Assembly: GCF_013170845.1 (NCBI RefSeq)
Contig: NZ_CP033367.1
Coordinates: forward strand, 6,821,001 to 6,885,000
Direction of reading: 5' to 3'
Origin: Mesorhizobium loti R88b
Lineage (GTDB): Bacteria > Pseudomonadota > Alphaproteobacteria > Rhizobiales > Rhizobiaceae
Length of the DNA stretch: 64,000 bases
The notes under the pieces are model-generated. The model had not been told where the DNA came from and made no database searches. It saw only the letters and a program-made list of their open reading frames with translations. Position numbers and translations under genes: made by a program. Shown here in pieces: positions 1 to 9,530 of the stretch (position 1 is the stretch's first letter; every line of letters begins with the position of its first letter).

Positions 1-1
1 C

Positions 2-79
2 AAGATGGCGCGCATTGTCTGGGTTGTCCTGACCAAGCCGGGAGCGCTCTACGAACGCAGGGGCCCTGCTTTCGCCTGA
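2..79 (+). pseudogene. 3' end of an IS110-family transposase (cut by window edge)
   Basis: The first 25 codons read KMARIVWVVLTKPGALYERR and then a short tail to a TGA. This is the usual C-terminus of IS110/IS116/IS902 transposases. Only this tail lies in the window, so intactness cannot be judged. Confidence 0.6.
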
Positions 80-317
80 CGCTCCGGCTCGATTGCAAGG
101 CTCGGGAATAGTGATGACGAAACAATGGATCAGCATGCCGTAAGCCCTGTGCAAAAAAGTGGGCTTCGTGCCCGAACCATTTATTGGGAACGGCGTGCGC
201 GGATCTCATCATGGCCTGGCTGCAACAGCAGCTCACTCGCGAGAGGCCGGATACATTTATGCAACTGGAATCGTCATCGGCGATGTCGCGAACCCTTGCA
301 CGGACGGGCGGACCGTA
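80..317 (+). other. IS110 3' flank, non-coding
   Basis: This stretch follows the IS110 stop codon and contains the ATGACGAAACAATGGATCAG-type sequence often found downstream of IS110 transposases. I see no convincing gene in it. It ends where the IS407-type orfA remnant begins. The short reading frames here lack family features. Confidence 0.4.
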
Positions 318-415
318 CATTTTTTGACAGAAGCTCACGCAGCGCCGAGGCTTCAGGCATCTGGTCTGCGAGCAGCTTCTTCAGCTTGGCATTCTCGTCT
401 TCCAAGGCCTTCAGG
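318..415 (-). pseudogene. IS3-family (IS407 group) orfA, 3' fragment
   Basis: Read on the minus strand it encodes the C-terminal coiled-coil end of an IS407-group OrfA ([17 protein letters not shown]). It matches the intact orfA at 34308-34574. The 5' part lies at 3037-3207, and the IS21 element at 416-3036 separates the two. No orfB follows at the left, so the element was already truncated or was cut by later events. Confidence 0.8.
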
Positions 416-556
416 TGCGCATTTCGCAAAAGCCGGACAGGGGTTCCGCTAATTCCCGGACAGCGATTTCGCTAATGTCGGGACAGTTTGGCGGCGACGG
501 TCCTCGGGTGCCTTGTTGCATTCATGGATGATTGATTTCGCCGTTTTCGACGCCGG

Positions 557-1297
557 TCAAGAGGGGCGCGGCCTTTTGCTTTCGCATGCTATCGCCCTGG
601 AGCACGATGCGGTGGGCGTTGTGCACGATCCGGTCGAGAATGGCGTCGGCGACGGTGGGTCTGCGATCAGGTCATGCCATCTGGCCACCGGGACCTGGGC
701 GGTGATCAGGGTGGATTTGCGGCGATAGCGTTCCTCGACGATTTCGAACAGATGGAAGCGCTGTTGGTCGGTGAGGGAGTGGGTTCCGAAGTCATCGAGG
801 ATGAGCAGTTGCGCGCGGGTGAGCTTGTCAATGAGGCGTGGGAAGCGGCCATCGAGACGAGCGAGCGCCAAATCCTCGAACAGGCGCGGCACGCGCACAT
901 AGAGCACGGAATGATCGAGCCGTGCCGCTTGCCGGCCGAAGGCGCAGGCCAGCCACGACTTGCCGGTTCCGGTCTGGCCGGTGACGATCAGGTTCTCATG
1001 CGCTTTCAGCCATTCGCCCTGGGCGAGCGCCATGGTGCCGCGCCGGTCGAGCCCGCGCGGCGCGGCAAAGTCGATGTCCTCGATGCAGGCTTCGGGAAAG
1101 CGCAGCCTGGCTGAGGCGAGCCGGTTCCGGACGCGCTTGTCGGCCCGTATAGCGACCTCGCGGTCGAGCATCAGGCCGAGCCACTCGTCACGGCTGAGCT
1201 CGTTGGCGTTGTTCTGTTCGGCCAGCTCGCGCCAGGCGGTGGCCATGCCGGCCAGACCGAGGGCCTGCATCTGGTCGAGGGTGGGGTTCGTCAGCAT
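557..1297 (-). pseudogene. istB: IS21 istB helper ATPase, frameshifted near 3' end
   Basis: IstB is the AAA+ helper that assists IstA transposition. The reading carries Walker [10 protein letters not shown], a Walker B-like LLILDDFG and a typical IstB N-terminus. After HDLIADP the frame slips: the expected [20 protein letters not shown] is present in another frame at about 560-660, which implies a lost base near 660. The last 35 or so residues are therefore aberrant. It lies 16 bp downstream of istA in the usual order. Confidence 0.85.
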
Positions 1298-1313
1298 TCT
1301 TTCTTCCTTTCCT

Positions 1314-2877
1314 TCACTGGTAATAGGTGGAGCCGCGGATGTTGGCGTGCTGGGGTGTCGGCTTTGCCGGTTCTGCGGAGCTGGCCCGGTCGAGGCCGGC
1401 TTTGAGGATGGCGGTGACGGAGGTGTAGGCGATCGCGTTGATCAGCAGCGCCCGCTCGCAGGCGGCATCGAGACGCTCCGGCCCATAGCGCGGCGCCAGC
1501 GACAGGATGCCCATGGCCGAGCGGTATCCCTGTTCCGGATGCGGCCGGTCGCGCATCATGCGCTCGACCAGAATGGCGGCGTTGGGGCCGATCCCGGCCG
1601 CCCGGCTGATCAGGCTGGCCGGCGTGGTGTTGGCGTAGCGCTGATGCGCCTTGGGCATGTGTTCATTGACGGTGACCTGGCCGGAACGCTGCGAGCGACG
1701 GACATGGCAGGCGACACGCTGGTGATCGTGGAAGATCTCGACCACTCGATGAGTAAGCCGCACCTCGACGGTGCGCCCGATCAGCCGGTGCGGCACCGAG
1801 TAGAAGGTCTTGTCGACCTCGACATGGTAGTCAGGATGCACCTTCGCCGACTTCCACTCGGCGTATTCGAACGGTGCTGCCGGCAGCGGTTTCAAGGCAG
1901 CCCGCTCGATCTCCTCGAACAGTTCGCGGCGGCTTTGGCCGACATGGCGCATCGGCCGGTTGTTCAACTCCTCGAGCAGTTCGGCGATCGCCGCGTTGAG
2001 CTCGGCGATCGAGAAGAAGGATCGATTCCTCAGCCGTGCCAGAATCCAGCGCTCGACGATCAGCACCGCGCCCTCGACCTTGGCCTTGTCGCGCGGCTTG
2101 CGGCTGCGGGTCGGCAGGATGGTGGTATCGTAGTGCTCGGCCATGGCGGCAAAGGTCGCGTTCAGCGTCGGCTCGAACCACAGCGCCTTGACGACACCGG
2201 CCTTCAGGTTGTCGCACACGATCGCTCTGGTGACGCCGCCGAAGAAGGCGAGCGCTCGCACCTGGCCCTCGATCCAGTCCGGCAGCTTTTGGCTAGAGCT
2301 GGCAAAGGCGAAGGTCAGATTGGAGGCGCCCAGCACCGCGACAAAAATCTGCGTCGGGTAAATGGCGCCGGTCGCCGGATCGATCACCGACACCGTCTGC
2401 CCGGCATAGTCCGTCTGCATCCGCGCCCGCCGCATGCCGGTTGCGGAATGTCGCGCTCGTCCGGCGCTCGAAAGCGGCGAAGTGCTCGCAGAACCAGGTG
2501 TAGCCGTAACCGTCGGGATGGGCGGCGCGATACTCCTGCCACAACAGCGTCAGCGTCACCCCCTTGCGCTTCAACTCCCTGGCGATCAGCGCAAAGTCCG
2601 GTTCGCTCAGGTCTTGCGGCGGACGACCGGCACGGCCAAACAGCAGCCGCTCAAGCGTCGCCTCGTCGTGGCCGGGCGGCAGCGGCCAGCATGCCAGCCC
2701 GGCCTCCCGCGCCCGCAGCAAATAGGTCGATACCGTCGTCTTGCTGACCTTCAGCCGTTCCGACACCTCACGCACCGAAAGACCCTGCTCATGGGTCAGG
2801 CGCAAGATCGCTTGGATATCCCTCACGCTCGTTCGTCTCGCTTGCTTCCGTCTCGGCATGGCCCCTCTCAACGTCAT
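1314..2877 (-). pseudogene. istA: IS21 istA transposase, broken by a frameshift
   Basis: The N-terminal part (2877 down to about 2435) has the helix-turn-helix LSVREVSERLKVSKTTVSTY. The DDE catalytic part (about 2430 down to 1314) is in another frame, with DYAGQTV and VCDNLKAGV as two acidic positions. The two frames overlap at 2293-2435, and the continuation of the first frame around DADGLCRADG is the second frame misread. A single indel near 2430 explains this. Together the pieces make about 510 codons, a normal IstA length. Confidence 0.85.
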
Positions 2878-2937
2878 CGTGAGAGGCCAAACTGCCAGAA
2901 CGGCGCAGCCGAGAACCGACCGTTAAATCCGCTCCCG

Positions 2938-3036
2938 AAAACTGTCCGGGATTTAGCGGAATCGCTGTCCGCGAATTACTGAAATCACTGTCCGGGATTT
3001 AGCGAAAAGGGTGTCCGGGAATTACCGAAACACGCA
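2938..3036. repeat. IS21 subterminal repeats, right end
   Basis: Four related units of the type CTGTCCGGGATTTAGCG follow each other, at about 2940, 2965, 2987 and 3010. Inverted counterparts lie at the left end (about 431-495). Multiple subterminal repeats are the known transposase binding sites of IS21 elements. Confidence 0.75.
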
Positions 3037-3273
3037 CTTCAGGCGCTTGGCGTCCGACACGTCCATCCCGCCATACTTCGCCTTCCAGTTATACAGCGTC
3101 GCCTCGGAGACCCCGTGCTTGCGGGCCAGATCGCCCGCTTTGCACCGCCTCGTGCTCGCGCAGAGAACCGCGATGATCTGCTCTTCCGTAAACCGCTTTC
3201 TCTTCATCAGTCCGTCCTTCAATCAAGGCCCGGACTCTAATCTCAGATGGTGGAAATTCTCAGTGGCAGGTCA
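3037..3273 (-). pseudogene. IS407-type remnant: left inverted repeat and orfA 5' part
   Basis: On the minus strand an inverted repeat beginning TGACCTGCCACTGA ends at 3273. It is followed by orfA from an ATG at 3207 ([15 protein letters not shown]), which breaks at the IS21 insertion. The inverted repeat equals that of the intact element at 34243. A small divergence (CASTRRCKAGD versus [11 protein letters not shown]) suggests a frameshift in the helix-turn-helix region. Confidence 0.8.
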
Positions 3274-3924
3274 CACCGTCGATGAGAAGGTAAGATTGCA
3301 ACTTCTGCCAGCACCTCTCGCGGCATCGGCTCGCTGGCCGATCTCCACTGGAGAGATTGAGAAAAAATCGCCAAACGGAGAAGTCGTTGATTGGGAGTCG
3401 GCTGCACCAACCGCCGGCTATCTTTGCGGCAGCCTCCGAGGGGACTGTCGCCTGATAATGGGAGAGTCTCTCGCCGGCCTGCGACGTTTGCAATACCCAT
3501 TCCAAGCCGTACCAGCTTTTGGCGATAACTCGCTTGCGATCAGGATAATATTAGCCTGTCACGTGGAGAGGGCTAACAGTCTCAAAGCGGGGGTCGAGAT
3601 CCGTAGCGAACAGAGTTGAGGAGCTAACATCTCATAGGGTCCTAGGCTATTCGAGCTTAAGACTGCCGGCATTTGCCTAGCGGCTTCCAAAACTTCGCGT
3701 CGGACGAACCCTCAGGGCCTCTTGCATCGAAGCCTCGTATGGGACGGCGACCAGGCTCCCTGGCGGACATCGAACAATCCTTTGGGGGTGGCGTCTGTCC
3801 AATCCTAACGAGTTACCCGGGCACAAAGAATGTACTCACGATCGTGGCTAAGGCATTCATTTTTGCAACAACTGACCGCACCTCAACCCGCGCGAGGCTC
3901 GAAGTGTCGATAAACGAGGCCCTA
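3274..3924. other. Intergenic stretch without a recognised gene
   Basis: Neither strand shows a reading frame with family features. A frame that extends the regulator below upstream to 3673 has no similarity to GlxA proteins in its first 84 codons and is taken as non-coding. The stretch probably contains the regulator promoter and old element debris. Confidence 0.5.
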
Positions 3925-5064
3925 ATGCGAAACATGCAGACGGCATCCTTTAGATGCAACTTCTATCTGCTTCCGGCCTTCTCACTCTATGCTTTTTCCT
4001 CTGCGATCGAAGTGCTTACGCTGGCGAATGAAGCGACCGGGCAAAACGCCTACAGTTGTCAGGTTGTTTCGGGTGACGGACAACCGGTAACGTCGAGCTG
4101 CGGCATTACCATAAGTCCGGCGGTGGGTTTGCGCTCGGAGCGTGACCGCAACCTGCGATCAACTCCAGCTCCCATCGCCATAGTGTGCGGAGGCCGTTCC
4201 CTCCCTCGCAATGACAGCAAGTTGGAGGCTTGGCTCAGAGAGTGCCGCCACCGTCGCGCACGCCTCGTCGGCATAGGCGGCGGAACCTTTGTCCTTGCTC
4301 GAGCGGGGGTTGCGGAGGGTCGCCGCTGCGCAGTGCACTGGGAGCAATTCCCGCTATTTCAGGAGCAATTTCTAAGCGTTATAGCTACACAAGCCGCATT
4401 TGAAAGAGACGGTGACCTGTATACCTGCTCTGGCGGAGACGCATCGTTTGACACATTTCTAGATCTAGTTGGACGCGACCATGGAGTTGCCGTCGTAAAT
4501 CGCATCTGCGAGAAGGCCGTTGCATGTCGTGTTCGCTCGGCTGGAGATCGTCAACGCCTCCCCCCAAATTCCCGCATACGTTTCAATCACAAGGCAGTCG
4601 TCCAAATCATCGATCAGATGGAGGCACATATCTGCGACCCCAAATCAATCAATGGATTGGTGGCAGCGATTGGACTTACGCGCCGCCAAGTCGAGCGACT
4701 CTTTAAGCGGGAATTAGGACGTACTCCGAGCCGCTACTACCTAGAACTTCGTCTGGAACGCGCTCAGTTGCTGCTTCGCACCTCGAGGCTATCAGTTATC
4801 GAGATAGCGATAGCGTGCGGATTCGTTTCGGCATCACATTTCGCGAAAGTTTATCGAATCATGCACGGCTGCGCCCCACATCAAACTCGGTTGTTTTTGC
4901 GCGAAGTCGGACAAGATCACCCGTATAATCCGCTCGTCGGAGGGCAGCTCGGCGAAAAACCGGGGCACATCCCTGCTACTGCTAATCGCCGACTTGGCGA
5001 CGATATTGCGGAGGTTGCTGCTTGCGCTTCTAGACTGAGTTCCAATACTCAGCGCTCATCCTAG
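3925..5064 (+). CDS. GlxA-type AraC-family transcription regulator
   Basis: The product has an N-terminal DJ-1/PfpI (class I glutamine amidotransferase-like) domain from NFYLLPAFSLYAFSSAIEVL to the GTFVLARAG and HWEQFP region. A C-terminal AraC helix-turn-helix pair follows (LTRRQVERLFKRELG, IACGFVSASHFAKVYR). GlxA-type regulators often control amine, choline or sarcosine catabolism. ATG 3925 (or 3934) is preferred because family similarity begins right after it. The tail of about 55 residues after the second helix-turn-helix is unusually long and runs into the converging soxG remnant, so the original stop may be lost. A regulatory link to a former sox operon is inference from position. Confidence 0.85.
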   Translation: MRNMQTASFRCNFYLLPAFSLYAFSSAIEVLTLANEATGQNAYSCQVVSGDGQPVTSSCGITISPAVGLRSERDRNLRSTPAPIAIVCGGRSLPRNDSKLEAWLRECRHRRARLVGIGGGTFVLARAGVAEGRRCAVHWEQFPLFQEQFLSVIATQAAFERDGDLYTCSGGDASFDTFLDLVGRDHGVAVVNRICEKAVACRVRSAGDRQRLPPNSRIRFNHKAVVQIIDQMEAHICDPKSINGLVAAIGLTRRQVERLFKRELGRTPSRYYLELRLERAQLLLRTSRLSVIEIAIACGFVSASHFAKVYRIMHGCAPHQTRLFLREVGQDHPYNPLVGGQLGEKPGHIPATANRRLGDDIAEVAACASRLSSNTQRSS

Positions 5065-5166
5065 CGAGATCTCCCCAAGGGCTCTCTGCGAAGCCTCTGA
5101 GCACGATTAACTCGAAGGAGTCGCTGTGTTGTGAGCGGTAACGTGACCGATCAGGATTGTTGCCCA
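5041..5166 (-). pseudogene. soxG: Remnant of a sarcosine oxidase gamma subunit gene (3' end)
   Basis: Read on the minus strand, TILIGHVTAH followed after a one-base slip by DSFELIVLRGFAESPWGDLA aligns with the SoxG ending at 26794 (MTLMGHISVH ... NRFELIVLRGFGQSLWDEIA). Only about the last 40 codons are left. The rest of the gene is replaced by an IS66-type remnant. It is more like SoxG of operon 1 than that of operon 2. Confidence 0.75.
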
Positions 5167-5445
5167 TCGGCAGACGAGAAACGCGGCGGCGAATAGGTTG
5201 AGGGCGCGTTCGCAGGCGTTGTTCGTTGCGTCGACCATTCCTGGCCATTGGGCAAAGGTCAAAAGTTGATCGCGAGCTCGCCTGAACTTGTTTTGGATGT
5301 CGCGGGCCAGATCGCACGACGTTGTGGTGGCGAAGTTGTCGTCCAGACTTCGCTCCAGTGCGCGACGCTTGCCGGCGATGGTCGAGGCGGCGAAGGTTTC
5401 GATACCGTCGGCTAGGGCGAAGGCCCTTTGCAGGCAACGCTTGAG
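5166..5445 (-). pseudogene. IS66-type transposase fragment, minus strand
   Basis: The reverse strand reads RRARDQLLTFAQWPGMVDATNNACERAL in one frame, the C-terminal signature (xxTNNxxERAL) of an IS66-family TnpC. It is fused on one side to the soxG remnant and on the other to the plus-strand IS66 fragment, so it is debris of a different IS66 copy. Confidence 0.6.
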
Positions 5446-5455
5446 CCGTGGCCGA

Positions 5456-5576
5456 GTACGCGCTGACCCGCATCAAGCAGGGCGAGCGGGTCTTTGCCGA
5501 TGAGACCACGCTGCCAACGCTGGCGCCGGGATCGGGTAAGGCCAAGATGGCTTATTCGTGGGCCTATCTGCGCGAT
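5456..5576 (+). pseudogene. IS66 tnpC, piece A of three
   Basis: Codons RIKQGERVFADETTLPTLAP and on to WAYLRD are the start of the DDE domain of IS66 TnpC. The reading stops at GCGCGAT, where the first RIT element begins. The next codons (DRPFGGSGPP) resume at 8770. The N-terminal half of the gene, and tnpA/tnpB, are missing here. Confidence 0.85.
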
Positions 5577-5615
5577 TATGCGCACCCGTTGATTATGCGC
5601 AGCTCACCGGGACAG
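5570..5615 (+). repeat. Terminal inverted repeat of RIT element 1, left
   Basis: This 46-bp sequence is repeated perfectly in inverted orientation at 8697-8742. It carries two direct ATTATGCGC boxes (GATTATGCGC at 5574 and 5591), the kind of short repeated box that tyrosine recombinases bind. Confidence 0.85.
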
Positions 5616-5734
5616 GACCCGCTAACCATCGGCTTCCCAGACTATTTCGAAGAGGCGAACTGCGCATAACTCTTAAAGGCTCAACAGGAACTGCATGAGC
5701 TGGTCCGGCGGCCGATATCGGCCTTGACTGGCCG

Positions 5735-6415
5735 TCATGGGCAACAGTCGGTTGAGCGTAGCGCTCCTTCATGGCAAGATCCGCCTAAGGTACATGTGCG
5801 TCGTGGCGGGTTGGCGGTCGTACGCCAGAGCGGCACGCTGCGGTCTTTGCGCCCCTTGCCATGCAGGTGCGCGACCGCCGAGCCGTCGACGACGACCTCG
5901 CCGACGCGCAGACCGATGGCTTCAGACACGCGGGCGCCGGTGTTGTACATCATGCTGAACAGCGCGCGATCCCGCTCACCCGCCCAGATCCGCGCATCCG
6001 GTGCGTCAAGGATCGCCTGCATATCCTCGCGTGACAAAAATCCCAGGACCGGCCGGTCGAACCGTTTCATCGGAAGGGCTAGCACCTGTTCGATGACGGG
6101 CAGCGCGGTTAGGTCGTAGTGGGCGGCATACTTGAGGAAAGAGCGGAGCGCCGCCAGGCGGGCGTTGCGCGTGCGGGCGCCGTTGCTCCGCTCCTTCTCC
6201 AAGTGGTCGAGGAAGCCGAGGATCAACTGCGCATCGAGGTCGGTCAGAGTCAGCCGGGTGGGTGCCGTCGCCTCGGCGAAGCCGAGCAACAATCGGAAGG
6301 TATCGCGATAGGCGGCGATGGTGCGCGAACTGACGGCTCGCTGATTGCCGAGATGCGCGATGAAAAAGCGTTGAAGCAGGCTGGGGAAGGACGGTGTCAG
6401 CTTGGAATCAGACAT
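5735..6415 (-). pseudogene. RIT1 recombinase C, C-terminally truncated
   Basis: From ATG 6415 the product has the SAM-like core-binding domain (SSRTIAAYRDTFRLLLGF) and the first catalytic Arg (GARVSEAIGL), then HGKGRKDRSVPLW. After that the similarity to the RIT2 third recombinase ends. The HxxRH and Tyr motifs are missing, so the protein cannot recombine DNA. The upstream recombinase B reads into it in frame without a stop. Confidence 0.75.
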
Positions 6416-7368
6416 GACGATCCCTCCAACCGTAGAGGCGAAGAACTCGAACCGTTTGCCCGCGATCGCCATGAGTTCCGGGACGCCGGCAAGATACCAA
6501 TAGGTATCGGAGATCTTGGCGTGGCCGACGTAGGTCGAGAGCGCCGCCATGGCGTTATCGATATCGGCGCCATGTTCGTGCCAGAGCTGGATACGACGAC
6601 AAACGAAAGTGTGGCGCAGGTCGTGAAGGCGCACCGCGCCATGGCCGCCCCGCGCGGGTCCAACCAAGGTTGGTGCGAAGCTTCTGGAAAGCCTTATTGA
6701 TGCGCCGCTTGGCGATAAATCCGCCCGCCGGAGACAGAAATAGGGGTGAGTCCTCGGTAAGCGCACCATGACGCGCCCGAACCGCCAGATAGCGCCGTAG
6801 CTCGGCTACGACGGTGGCGTGTATGGGCACATGCCTCGACTTGCGGAACTTGGTGTTCCGTATCGTGAGGAAGACTCCATCGAGATCGACATCGCTGCAG
6901 CGCAGGTGGAGTGCTTCTGACCGGCGCAGACCCGTAGCGGCGATCAGCCCGAAGATTGTCGCGTAGGTTGCCGGCCGCAATCCGCCCTCGGGGCCCAGGC
7001 GCCAAGCGGCGGCCACAAGGTCGCAGATCTCCCGCTCTGAATAGATGTGCGGTGCGAGGCGGCGGTGTGAACGACCAAAGGTCGCGGTCTGGGGGAACTC
7101 GGTGTCGGGATCGAGCCGGGCCAGATACCTCGCGAACGGGCGAAGGACTTCGAGGCGTCGGGCCCATGAGAAGGGACTGGTCCGCTTGGCCTGGCCTTGC
7201 ACCCAGTTCAGGACGATATCGTTGGTGAGCGGGCCACTATGGCCGCGCCCGTCGGCGAACAGGGCGAAAGAGGTGATTTGATGACCCTCCATCCTGAGGG
7301 CGAAACCAAGGGCGCGGCGTTCGGACAAATAGTCCTTTGCCAGTGAGAGCAGTGCGCGCGCCGGTCAT
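6413..7368 (-). pseudogene. RIT1 recombinase B, frameshifted
   Basis: The likely ATG at 7368 overlaps the stop of recombinase A in an ATGA, as in RIT2. The catalytic Arg (ATGLRRSEALHLR) and the HDLRHTF and YVGHAKISDTYWYL motifs are all recognisable, but they lie in different frames, with slips near the start and at about 6650. It corresponds to the RIT2 gene at 10769. Confidence 0.75.
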
Positions 7369-8584
7369 TGCGCGCTCCCCGGCCACGGCAAGGCCACGGC
7401 TCCAAGGTTGGTCAGATCGACTTTTGCGTAGATGGCGGACGTATCGAGGCTTCGATGCCGCAGGATGTCCGCAATCTCCTTCATCGGCGCGCCAGTGCGC
7501 AGAAGTCGGCTGGCCATGCTGTGGCGGAGAATGTGGACGCCGGTTCGCATCCATCCACATCTTCGGTAGCCGGCCAGTACCGCGCGTTTGACGCTCTTGG
7601 TCGTAATCGGTTCTGGCGAACAAATATGGCCCGGTTCGACGTCGCGGGCCGCTCCTCGTGCAGATAGGCCGCAATCGCCGCTCCCGTAGCGGACGGCAGG
7701 GGCAGAGCATCGGCGCGTCGGCTCTTGGTGCCGACAAGCTTGATCGTGCCACCGGCCCAGTTGATGTCGTCGAGCTGCAGCTTGACGACTTCGCTGGAAC
7801 GCAGACCGAGATCGATCAGACACCGCACCATCGCATAAGCCCGCAGGCGCGACGGGAACGTCTGATCAAAGGAACTCAGCAGTTCGTCGATCTCGGCGTC
7901 GGTCAGCACCTCAGGCAGTGATGCCAACCGCCAGTGTGCGACCCTGGGGATCGCGGCCTTCAGATCGCCTACCCAGTCGCCGGACATGCTGCGGAAGCGC
8001 AGATAGCAGACCAATGATGACGCCGTTCGCGGCGACGGTGGCGGGTCTTCGCCCCTGTTTGCCAAGGACGAAGCGGCGGATGGATGTGGCGCTGACGGTC
8101 GCCATGGAGATCGGCTGCTCGTCGAAATGCTCGACAAGAAATCCTTCGACCACTCGGCAACGCTTCCGACGCGTGTTGTCCGAGACGTAGCGCATGTGGG
8201 CATCGAAGCGCGTCAGCTCCTGTTCGATGGCGGATTTGCGGGCCGGATACTGGAGCACCACGCCGCCAGCTTTGAGCACCTCGAGAAGATGACCCAGAGC
8301 CGCCTGCAGCTCATGACGCAAACGACGGACCGGGTCGGGGCAGGCGCACGCCGGCTGGTGTTCCGAAAGCGCATAACAGCGCCCTGGCCGATCGCTTTTA
8401 GGTCGTACCTTTCTTGAGTCAGCCAATGGGCGAAGTGGGCGACGCAGCACAGATAGGCGCGCTGCGTGCTCGGCGCATATCGCCTTCGCTGCAACTGCTC
8501 ACCGTACTGCGAAACAAAGGGCCGAAGAATACTGTCTTCCAACCAAGCGCGGGGCTGTGGCTGAAGGATGATCGCTTTTTGCAT
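7365..8584 (-). pseudogene. RIT1 recombinase A, several frameshifts
   Basis: The pieces can be followed in order. They are LRPFVSQYGEQLQRRRYAPS at the N-terminus, KQGRRPATVAANGVIIGLLS in the core-binding part, LGLRSSEVVKLQLDDINW with the catalytic Arg, and HILRHSMASRLL and LRHRSLDTSAIYAKVD with HxxR and Tyr. At least three frame changes separate them (near 8300, 8000 and 7600). It matches the RIT2 first recombinase. Confidence 0.75.
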
Positions 8585-8696
8585 GTAGATCTCCTACCGA
8601 GTTGAGTGCGCTCGGAAGGAAGCACTAGGATTATGCGCATCGCATAGCTCGAATGCCGGCTACCATCTTACTGATCTACCGAAGAAAACTGGCTAG

Positions 8697-8742
8697 CTGT
8701 CCCGGTGAGCTGCGCATAATCAACGGGTGCGCATAATCGCGC
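8697..8742 (-). repeat. Terminal inverted repeat of RIT element 1, right
   Basis: This is the exact reverse complement of 5570-5615. Some 24 bp of extra sequence (8743-8766) lie between it and the resumed IS66 reading. Confidence 0.85.
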
Positions 8743-8769
8743 TTATGGAGAGATCTACATAACAGGGAT

Positions 8770-9380
8770 GATCGGCCCTTTGGCGGCAGCGGACCGCCCA
8801 TCGTTGTCTATCGCTTCAAGGACAGCCGCACCGGCGAATGTGTTGCCCGCCATCTGGACGGCTATCGCGGCATCCTGCAGGTCGACGGATACGCCGCCTA
8901 TGACCGGCTGGCCAAGCCCGATCGGGCCAATGACGCGGTGACGATCGCGGCCTGTTGGTCACACGCGGCGCAAGTTCTACGAACTGCATGCCGCGAGCTC
9001 GTCCACCATCGCCTCGCAGACCGTGGTGCATATGGCCCCGCTGTGGGCCATCGAGGAGGCCGTCCGGCCAGGACCCGGCAGCACGAATAGCAGCGCGTCA
9101 GGAGAAATCCGCCGCCATCGTCGCCGCGCTCTTCAGGCCGTGGGAAAACGAGCTGCCGAAGCTGTCGGGTAAATCGAAGCCCGCCGAGGCGATCCGCTAT
9201 GCGCTCGGTCGGCGTGCCGCGCTCGAGCGCTTCCTCGCCGACGGCCGTATCGAGCTCGACTCCAACGCCGTCGAACGTGCGATCAGGCCGCAGACAATTA
9301 CACGAAAGACCAGCCTCTTCGCTGGCAGCGACGGCGGCGGGCGGACATAGGCCACCATCGCTACGCTGCTGGCCACCTGC
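8770..9380 (+). pseudogene. IS66 tnpC, piece B of three
   Basis: The transposase resumes with DRPFGGSGPPIVVYRFKDSR, ILQVDGYAAYDRL (catalytic Asp) and AACWSHARRKFYELH. It continues to LDSNAVERAIRPQTITRKTS and ATIATLLATC. Internal frame changes occur near 8950 and 9060. At 9381 the second RIT element interrupts it. Confidence 0.85.
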
Positions 9381-9400
9381 TTATGCCGCGCGCGGCATAA
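9381..9400. repeat. RIT2 left-end palindrome
   Basis: TTATGCCGCGCGCGGCATAA is a perfect 20-bp palindrome at the very left end. A further ACTATGCCGAG box follows at 9423-9433 and an inverted CGGCATA at 9481. The right end (12699-12810) has the same boxes in mirrored order, including CTCGGCATAGTTCGGCAGTC from 12778. Confidence 0.75.
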
Positions 9401-9530
9401 GCAGCTTTTTGCCGACCGTCGAACTATGCCGAGTGAGCAAGTTTTTACCAACACTTTCCTCAACGTAGCGGTAGCTGGATCGGCATAGCTTAGGCTCTCT
9501 CCGTCGCAATAGACGCGAAGGAGAGGACAC

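Larger units (their letters stand above)
416..3036 (-). mobile_element. IS21-family element inserted in an IS407-type orfA
   Basis: The element runs between a left end TGCGCATTTCG and a right end that reads TGCGTGTTTCG in reverse complement. It is flanked by a 7-bp direct repeat CTTCAGG (409-415 and 3037-3043). Joining the flanks restores the IS407-type orfA reading. Inside are istA and istB on the minus strand, both frameshifted, so the copy is probably dead as a self-mobilising element. The 2.6-kb length suits the family. Confidence 0.9.
5577..8766 (-). mobile_element. RIT element 1 (recombinase-in-trio), decayed
   Basis: Three tyrosine recombinase genes in tandem on the minus strand lie between perfect 46-bp inverted repeats, inside IS66 tnpC. 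The host gene reads WAYLRD on the left and DRPFGG on the right. A 3-bp GAT at both junctions may be a target duplication. Recombinases 1 and 2 carry frameshifts, recombinase 3 is truncated before its catalytic HxxR and Tyr, and the element is very likely inactive. Confidence 0.8.

Noticed and set aside
960..2747. Long plus-strand frame of 595 codons
   Set aside because: It lies wholly opposite istA/istB of the IS21 element and has no domain features. High GC content opens such antisense frames.
3673..3924. 84-codon upstream extension of the GlxA-type regulator
   Set aside because: No similarity to the family. The DJ-1 domain begins right after the internal ATG at 3925.
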